NCBI GenBank assembly: GCA_028564705.1
Contig: JAPXFQ010001946.1
Span: forward strand, 558,001 to 622,000
DNA from: Apricaphanius iberus
Taxonomy: Eukaryota > Chordata > Actinopteri > Cyprinodontiformes > Aphaniidae
Reading direction: 5' to 3'
DNA length: 64,000 nucleotides
Shown here: positions 57,566 through 64,000 of the stretch, in pieces
Layout: every line of letters starts with the position of its first letter
Numbering within the stretch: position 1 is the first letter of the stretch
Translations under genes and position numbers: made by a program
Notes under the pieces: model-generated
The model's input: only the letters and a program-made list of their open reading frames with translations
What the model was told of the DNA's origin: nothing
Databases searched by the model: none

Positions 57566-58536
57566 TGTTTTTATGTTCTATAATGCAGTTATGTTTTATA
57601 ATATATGTAACATCAAATATGCTTATAACTGAATAACGAATAAAAAAACACAATATACAGTATTTTTGAACGTTTTGTTTTTTAACTTGACTCAAAGGAT
57701 AAGATGAATGCAGAAAAAAATATACAAAAAGTCAATAGTGGTCATACGTATTTAGATACACTTTTATTTAAAGTGCAACACTAAGACAGACAAATGTGGG
57801 AAAAAATAGGGGAAAATATTTCCATAATTTTTTCAATTCTCAGTATCTGTAATATTGTACAGTAAACAGAGCTCTATCAAATTGGCATTTTAAGCTTGAT
57901 TTTGCATCACCTGGTCATAAGACCTGAAAGCTATTGAAGGAAAGTCTGACACATTACAGTAAAATATTAACAAAAAATATAATATGCATTCAAATGTGAA
58001 ATATATTGTTTCTGGTTCTTTAGATGTAGTAAGACTTTTCAAGATTGATTTGGTGTCACCTGACCACATGAACTGGAAGCTAATAAGGAATTTACGGTAA
58101 TGTTGAGCATCTAAAAATATGTCACCACAGAGTTTTTAGAGTATGTAATTTGGAATAGATTTCTGCCCTTTTATTTTCGGCATATAGTAAAACTGTGTTT
58201 TAAAACCATGATTCTTATCAGGGGATGCTGATCTTAAAAAGGGGGATGAAAACGACTCAGGCAGAACCTTATTCCGGGGATGTTGCACCAGGTCTCTTTT
58301 TGCGGCGGACTTCCTGATTCCCCTCAGACAAGATCTGGGCTATGTTCAAATTCTTTGAAGGATCCCTGGTGTTTCTCAATGTCAAGGCGCCTCGCCTATC
58401 AAGGCAATGCCTCGGAAATGTATAACGAGCGTTTAACTTTTTTTTAATTGTGTATATATTAGTTAACTCAAATGTGTAAGCAAGTTAGTACATGGTAGCC
58501 CCCAAAGCTGCAGCTACTAAGTAACTAACAACCATA
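57566..58536. other. No gene seen
   Basis: AT-rich. Two stretches around 57890 and 58040 share TTGATTTNG and CACCTGNNCA words and may be diverged copies of one short repeat. Confidence 0.4.
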
Positions 58537-58861
58537 TACTGTGGAAATAATTATTTGACCCCTTGCTGATTTGGTAAGTTTGTCCAATTGCAAAAAAATG
58601 TAACGTCTCAGAGCAGTATCATTTTAATGGTAGGTTTATTTTAACATTGACAGATAGCACATCAAAAGGAAAATTGAAAAAAATAACTTTAAATAAAACA
58701 TAGAAACTGATTTTCATTTCATTGAGTCAACTAAGTATTTGAACCCTCTAACAAAAAATACTTAATCGTGGCAAAACCCTTGTTTAAAAGCACATAGATT
58801 AAACATTTCTTGTAATTAATGACCAAGGTTGCACACATTTTAGCTTCTGCTCCCTTCATTC
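58537..58861 (-). mobile_element. Tc1-like transposon, 3' flank, left of the LINE insertion
   Basis: TACTGTGGAAATAATTATTT and AACTAAGTATTTGAACCCTC are the known 3' region of a fish Tc1 family, followed by GGCAAAACCCTTGTTTAAAA. The coding part continues at 60058 on the other side of a LINE. Confidence 0.75.
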
Positions 58862-59748
58862 ATCTGACCGGCAGACCTCAGTACGTTCGACTGGGGGACT
58901 GCAGGTCCGACACTGTTACCAGCAACACTGGAGCACCGCAGGGAACTGTGCTCTCTCCGGTCCTGTTCACCCTGTACACGTCCGACTTCCAGTACAACTC
59001 GGAGCTCTGCCACGTGCAGAAGTTCGCGGACGACACAGCTATCGTTGGCTGTATCAGGAGTGGACAGGAGGAGGAATACAGGGAGTTGATCCAACGTTTT
59101 GTCACGTGGTGCGACTTTAACCACCTGCTCCTAAACGCCACCAAGACCAAGGAGATGGTGGTGGACTTTAGGAGAATCAGGCCGCACCTTGAGCCTGTCA
59201 ACATCAAAGGTGACTGTGTGGAGGTGGTTCACACCTACAAATACCTGGGAGTGCAGCTGGATGACAAACTGGACTGGACTGCCAACACAGACGCCCTGTG
59301 CAGGAAAGGACAGAGCCGTCTGTACTTCCTCAGAAGGCTGGCGTCCTTCAACATCTGCAAGAAGTTGCTACAGATCTTCTACCAGTCTGTAGTTGCGAGC
59401 GCCCTCATGTACGCAGTGGTGTGTTGGGGGGGCAGCCTCAAGAAGAAAGACGCTGGACGCCTGAACAAACTGGTGAGGAAGGCAGGTACTGTTGTTGGCA
59501 CAGAGCTGGACAGCCTTACATCTATGGCAGATAAACGGACTCTGAACAGGCTACTGTCCATCATAGACAGTCCACACCATCCACTGCACAACGCCATCTC
59601 CAGGCAGAGGAGCAGCTTCAGTGACAGACTGCTGTCATTGTCCTGCTCCACTGACAGACTGAAGAAATCGTTCCTACCCCACGGCATGCGGCTCTTCAAC
59701 AACTCTAGGGGGAGGGCCATAAAATCAACCATAGAAAACTGGACTTAA
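58862..59748 (+). pseudogene. LINE RT, C-terminal 295 codons, open
   Basis: LTGRPQYVRLGDCRSDTVTS, then GAPQGTVLSPVLFTLYTSDF, catalytic FADDTAIVG, KTKEMVVDFRR, YKYLGVQLDDKLDW, SRLYFLRRLASF, and a long C-terminus ending KSFLPHGMRLFNNSRGRAIK. There is no stop before 59748, so the insertion is fairly young. The N-terminal half (endonuclease and first RT motifs) is missing through 5' truncation. The in-frame Met at 58819 lies in Tc1 sequence and is not a real start. Confidence 0.85.
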
Positions 59749-60027
59749 TGCTAATCACACCATGCACCTTCGGTCACACATGCACTTTATCATACACACA
59801 CATCTACAAGTTGGAGTCTAAGTATGTACAAACTGACCATTACTCAACTGTTTTTGCATACTGACATCTGCACAACTGCACTTGAACTGGACTGGCAGAC
59901 ATTATACTTTTTTATACCATTATATTTTACCTTAGTTCTTCTTTTAAATTTTTATATTGTATTTTCCCTGCATGCCCCTGTGTTCCCGTAAGCTGCTAGA
60001 ACTGTGAATTTCTCTTGGAGATGAATA

Positions 60028-60057
60028 AAGTATCTATCTATCTATCTATCTATCTAT
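60028..60057. repeat. (ATCT)n tail repeat
   Basis: Tandem ATCT at the LINE 3' end. Confidence 0.9.
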
Positions 60058-60585
60058 TGCCTTTCTATTCGATTAAGGTCCGGCGACTGACTAGGCCACT
60101 TGATGAGCTTAGTGTGCTTCTTCTTGAGCCACCCCTTTGTTGCCTTTGCTGTATGTTTTGGGTCATTGTCATGCTGGAACACCCATCCACAACCCATTTT
60201 CAGTTTCCTGGCAGAAGGAAGGAGGTTGTCGTTCAGGATTTCATGATACATGGCTCTGTCCATTTTGCCATTGATGCGGTGAAGTTAACCTGTGCCCTTA
60301 ACAGAAAAAAACACTTCCAAAGCAAAATGTTTACACCTTGCTTGACGGTGGGGACGGTGTTTTTGGAGTCATAGGCACCATTTTTCTTCCTCCAAACATG
60401 CAAACAAGTTGAGTTAATGCCAAAGAGCTCAATTTTGGTCTCATCTGAGCACAGAAATTTCCCAGTCACTCTCTGAATCATTCATGTGTATATTGGCAAA
60501 CTTCAGACGGGCCTGTACATGTGCCTTCTTGAGCAGGGGGACCTTGCAAGCTCTACAGTATTTTAATCCATTGTAGTTAATGTGT
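60058..60585 (-). pseudogene. Tc1 transposase, DD34E core, broken
   Basis: On the minus strand, first part (60481-60233): FLCSDETKIELFGINST with the first catalytic Asp, then NTVPTVKQGVN. After a frameshift (60263-60058): [40 protein letters not shown] (second Asp), and [12 protein letters not shown] with the final Glu. There are 34 residues between the second Asp and the Glu, the DD34E spacing of Tc1. The N-terminal HTH domains are missing on the right, and the C-terminus is cut by the LINE. Confidence 0.85.
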
Positions 60586-60769
60586 ACGCAGAATTTACAA
60601 CATACACGGTCAAGTCGTAGCTGCTACGTAGCATGTGGTAAATACTACTATTTCTACAGATTAAAAATATACAGAGAAAATAGCTTAAGTAACAAATCTA
60701 CAAATTATTACTTAAGCTATTTTCATAGTAATTTCTGCAATTGAATAACTAGTGGTCAAATGTACACAC

Positions 60770-60771
<2 letters not shown>
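60586..60771. other. No gene seen
   Basis: Short AT-rich spacer. Confidence 0.5.
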
Positions 60772-60837
<66 letters not shown>

Positions 60838-60842
60838 GTATA

Positions 60843-60890
<48 letters not shown>

Positions 60891-60935
60891 TATATATATA
60901 CACATACACTTACACACACACACACAAACACACTG
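60772..60935. repeat. Compound microsatellite (TA)n, T run, (TA)n, (CA)n
   Basis: Long dinucleotide tracts with a 16-base T run between. The overlapping ORFs (YIYIYI, CVCVCV) are repeat artefacts. Confidence 0.95.
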
Positions 60936-61049
60936 TTGCAGATTGGCTCTTTCTAAATAAACTGAATGGATTTTTGTAAACGGCCACTGCAACTACCATT
61001 ATGTTTTACAACCACTGGAAGTCATATCAGCTTCCACTCTTCTCCACAG

Positions 61050-61179
61050 CTTCCTCAGTGCTGGTGACATTGTGGCCCCTGGGGATGTGTTTGAGGACGA
61101 CATAGGAGAGAATGACGATGGTTTAGAGAAATCTGCTGGGCTCTCTGGCATGACAAACGGTCTTCTGAACATGTCTTAG
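61050..61179 (+). other. Exon-like open segment, terminal, unidentified
   Basis: A pyrimidine-rich acceptor (CTTCCACTCTTCTCCACAG) ends at 61049. After one base, 42 codons read FLSAGDIVAPGDVFEDDIGE, then NDDGLEKSAGLSGMTNGLLN and MS, then TAG at 61177-61179. The frame is also open upstream for about 70 bases, so the splice site is not required. The acidic composition looks protein-like, but I do not recognise the family, no other exon is seen, and it could be transposon coding sequence or chance. Confidence 0.25.
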
Positions 61180-62223
61180 TGATGTGGAAGTTGTCGATTG
61201 AGCAAACCTGCAAACCCTGATCATGGAGTCGACAGTGTGAAAAAGTTACCCTAAGCCCTCTCTAAAAACCAACCTGTATGATGTTTCTTTCTTCAACAAG
61301 AAAATATAATCTTTATTAAGTTGATCCAGCAACTCGGCCTTTTTATTCTTGTAAAGTTTAAAGAATGGTCCAGGAAGAGGTCATTTATACACCTATACAA
61401 CTATAATTTAACTGCACAATAAGTTATCCTAATACCAGTATTACTAGAGCATCCAGCCCCTGAATTTGGACATAGCCCTGGGCATGGAAAGCAGGGTTCC
61501 ACTGGTTATTGCTCTCCTTTTTTATTGTTTTTCAGGTCAGTACATGGTGAAAACATATGTAATGAAAATGTATAATATCTCTGTAAGTTTCTTTGTCAGT
61601 GAGCAATACTGTGTTGATGTGTTGATATGTAGTTTTTGGCGGGAAACCATTAGTCAGTCAGAGTTTAAACAGGTAGAATATCCTCCGTGTTGGGGGGAAG
61701 CTTGCGGGCTTTGAAAGTTGAAATGTTGCAGTAGTTTGTTAACCCCGTTGTTACGAGCTTAATCCATTTTAAAGGGATAAACGTTTATTGTGTCTGATTA
61801 CCATTGCACATAAAATAACTAGGAAGAAACGTGAGTTGAGTTACACCTGAAAACAGAGTAAAACCCAGTTTTCTACTAATTAAAGCATGTTCTTTTAAAG
61901 GATTAATGTGACAATGTTACCTTGAAACATAATGTTTTACAACTGTTTAAGTTATTATAAACATATTTTTATTCACAAGTAAATTAGTATCACTATGTAT
62001 GTTAGTGTCATACTCAGGGGAAATACAGCTGAGTGTGTTCATTTAATCATGTGCAGAGCTATAATTGAGTGGTTCCCTTTTAATGAGAATGATACTATGT
62101 TGAAGTTCATAGTTACCTGTGAAAATGCAACACATGGTTAAATGTAATTTTGGAGATGATGAACTAATACTGTACACTGTGAAAATTATTTTTGTAATGT
62201 TGAATAAAGAAAGAGATGAGACC
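61180..62223. other. No gene seen apart from the direct-repeat pair
   Basis: AT-rich. ORFs at 61466-61714 and 62119-62310 lack domains. Confidence 0.45.
61480..61535 (+). repeat. Direct repeat, copy 1 (GGTTATTGCTCTCC)
   Basis: GGGCATGGAAAGCAGG through TTGTTTTTCAG; near-identical copy at 62224-62284 in the same orientation. See findings. Confidence 0.6.
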
Positions 62224-62284
62224 GGGACATGGAAAGTAGCGCTCCAGTGGTTATTGCTCTCCCTTTTTATACTTTGTTTTTCAG
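62224..62284 (+). repeat. Direct repeat, copy 2 (GGTTATTGCTCTCC)
   Basis: GGGACATGGAAAGTAGCG through TTTGTTTTTCAG. It is preceded by AATAAAGAAAGAGATGAG. Confidence 0.6.
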
Positions 62285-62959
62285 ATCCCGTATTTCTTCT
62301 GTTATATTAGCCCCAACCTGGGGCCTGTAACAGTGACCTATTAATACGAAATATCACACAGGCTCTGTTAATGTCTTTATAAATAAATTGTTGTGTCATG
62401 TGTCCTGTGTAGTGGGTGTCGAGCAACAATTTATCAATATTTTGGGGTTACTTTGTCAGTAGATCTCATAGGTATTTTCTGGGATGAATGGAGATTTATC
62501 GAAAACCAAACCCTAATCAAAACCACCGCCATAAGGAGCGAGCCTTGGGAGGCAATGCATCCACTTTATCAGCGCAGTTCTGGAGCGAACGGATGCGGAG
62601 TGCAGAGCAGAGTGGAGTACATGCAGTGGAAATTAGGAGTGTGACATTGGAATGGGTCTTCGCTTTAAGGAAACTAATGTCCGTCGGATATTGATCTTGC
62701 AGCATATAGTGAGACAGCCAGATCACTCAGGATCTCCGCCCACCCAGCAAATCATCGTATTTGCTACGGCCTCATCACCAACACCTGCTCTCTCCCTACA
62801 CCTGAAGTGTGTCTGTCAGAAAGCCTGACACCTCTGCTCTTCATTCTACCATTTTGGTAAAGGTAAAGGTAACACCATTGCAATGATAGGAAAAGTAATT
62901 AATTAGATTACTGCATTGCCTTAAAAAAAATATTATACTTAAACACCGTTACTCCCAAC
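62285..62959. other. No gene seen; MITE-like end near 62870-62960
   Basis: Unrecognised. AAAGGTAAAGGTAACACCAT and CACCGTTACTCCCAACC near the right side resemble the end of a fish MITE. Confidence 0.35.
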
Positions 62960-63690
62960 CACAGCAATCCTCTCAGAAATCCCTGAGCAAGCATGTAACG
63001 ACAGTGGAGAGGAAAACACCCCTTTAACAGGAAGAAACCTCCAGCAGAACCAGAACCTGACTCAGTACGAGCGGCCATCTACCATGACCATCTGGGAATT
63101 TGAGATGACAGCAGAGACACAGAAAGGACAAAAGGAACTGATGTAAGAGTAGCCTACTTTCTATATTATAGAAATTCAAAAGTTGATAACAGGACATGGA
63201 GGATGTTCGGTTACTGGGGGCATAATCTGAATCAATGTTTCCCATCTAACAGGGCATTGTAGCTTAGCAGGATACCAGACCATGTGTAACAGTCGAAATA
63301 ACAGCCAAAAATACATCTGATGAAGAGTAGTAGAGAAAAGTAGAAGAGTGAAGAAAAGAGGTCAGTCTGTCCTCCAACAGTCTAAGCCTATAGCAGCATA
63401 ACACACCGCCCCAAACTTAAGCCTGGTCTTAAACATAGATTGGGTTTCTGCCTCACGGACTAAAACTGGGAGCTGGTTCCACAGGAGAAGAGCCTGATGA
63501 CTAAAATATCTGCCTCCCATTCTACTTTTAAAAATCCTAAGAACTACCCGTAAACCTGGAGTCTGATAGCAAAGTGCTCTGTTAGGAACATACGGAACAA
63601 TCAGGTGTCTGATGCATGATGGATATTGATTACTAAGGGCATTGTTTGTAAGGAGGATCACTGGGATCATGTTTTTAATTACCGGGGAAG
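62960..63690 (-). pseudogene. L2/Maui LINE, C-terminal end and 3' region, decayed
   Basis: The minus strand, open at 63670-63362, encodes YVPNRALCYQTPGLRVVLRI, FKSRMGGRYFSHQALLLWNQ and LPVLVREAETQSMFKTRLKF, the C-terminus of Maui/L2 RT. The adjacent plus-strand words CAGGAAGAAACCTCCAGCAG and GGCATAATCTGAATCA (63000-63240) are its usual 3' region. This is the same family as 50655-50935 and 57238-57398, and its protein matches 7280-7480 on the plus strand. Confidence 0.8.
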
Positions 63691-63699
63691 GATGTCGTT

Positions 63700-63780
63700 A
63701 ATGTGGGGTCATTTTAATCTGTAAAGCACTTTGAGATGCATTCCTAGTATGAAACGATCTTTATAAATAAAGTTTGATTT
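63700..63780 (+). repeat. LINE 3' tail (second copy of the 15236-15658 family)
   Basis: GTGGGGTCATTTTAATCTGT, AAAGCACTTTGAGATGC and CTTTATAAATAAAGTTTGAT. The 5' part is missing. Confidence 0.6.
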
Positions 63781-63821
63781 GGATTGATCTTCTGTCTGCA
63801 AAATCAATAGACAGAAGATAT

Positions 63822-63843
63822 GATGGATGGATGGATGGATGGA
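63822..63843. repeat. (GATG)n microsatellite
   Basis: Tandem GATG units. They are of the type left by RTE/Rex3 tails, but no LINE body adjoins. Confidence 0.85.
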
Positions 63844-64000
63844 AATGTTCAAAGCCAAAATGGGAGGCATCATATACCTGTTATGTTAATTAGCAAAAGT
63901 TTCTGTGGTATAGGAACCCCAGGACTCTCATTCACTAATTACGCACTTTACTTCACAAAACACATCCATGGCATTGCTTATAAAGTTTTTTTTTCCATAT
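63844..64000. other. No gene seen
   Basis: Short AT-rich end of window. Confidence 0.5.

Larger units (their letters stand above)
58862..60057 (+). mobile_element. CR1/L2/Rex1-type LINE, 5' truncated, inside Tc1
   Basis: Starts in the RT domain and ends with AATTTCTCTTGGAGATGAAT and AAAGTATCTATCTATC repeats. About 80-110 bp of the Tc1 target appears to be missing at the junction, and no clear duplication was found. Confidence 0.85.

Noticed and set aside
60749..60992. ORFs of YIYIYI and CVCVCV
   Set aside because: Pure microsatellite translation.
1..64000. CRISPR arrays, operons, bacterial signals, rRNA
   Set aside because: None seen. The sequence has eukaryotic (teleost) repeats throughout.

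Overview
The window looks like AT-rich, gene-poor teleost fish DNA (intergenic or intronic). The case for a fish rests on the repeats: a Rex3-type RTE LINE, Maui/L2-type LINEs ending in TTGCC repeats, CR1/L2/Rex1-like LINEs, Tc1 transposons (DD34E), hAT transposons and MITEs, tRNA-derived SINEs, and a Ty3/gypsy element. The species cannot be named. No complete host gene was found. The only possible host coding pieces are a THAP-like N-terminal exon (24897-25064) and an exon-like open stretch (61050-61179), both weak. Family names come from recognising sequence by eye, not from a database search.

Layout. 1-2734 is the 5' part of a Ty3/gypsy element on the minus strand, running off the left edge: 5' LTR, tRNA-Trp-like primer site, gag with one frameshift, a GGGAAAC -1 slippery site, and an open pol (protease, RT, RNase H). 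2747-8003 is a stack of LINE insertions. A full-length GC-rich Rex3-like LINE with an intact 1071-residue ORF (3222-6579, 13-bp target duplication) lies inside an L2 tail, which lies inside another LINE/SINE tail, flanked by older L2 and Rex3 relics. 8004-17100 is mostly unrecognised AT-rich DNA with LINE fragments, a LINE tail and one MITE. 17104-21235 is a decayed CR1/L2/Rex1-type LINE (endonuclease plus RT) cut by a hAT transposon (19382-20780, exact 8-bp duplication). That hAT holds a second TIR element between two (TA)n tracts, and this inner element carries a tyrosine-recombinase-like ORF.

21236-37400 is a long gene-poor tract with a Tc1 relic, two tRNA-derived SINEs with target duplications, and LINE tails. 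37400-42480 is an RTE-type LINE relic split by a 4.5-kb hAT element (37815-42328, exact 8-bp duplication), which in turn holds a LINE and a short SINE/LINE tail. 43392-45236 groups a long-TIR MITE, an L2 fragment, a striking cluster of 16 ACTAGT palindromes with roughly 21-bp spacing, and a hAT-like MITE. 45237-64000 is again gene-poor, with Tc1 pieces, MITEs (one splitting a Rex3 relic), an L2 family in several pieces, and a LINE inserted into a DD34E Tc1 copy.

The sequence works mainly as a record of repeated transposon invasion. Four target-site duplications are well bracketed by host sequence, so the relative ages of several insertions can be read directly. The most intact elements are the Rex3-like LINE and the gypsy pol. 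The least explained structure is the ACTAGT array at 44289-44853.
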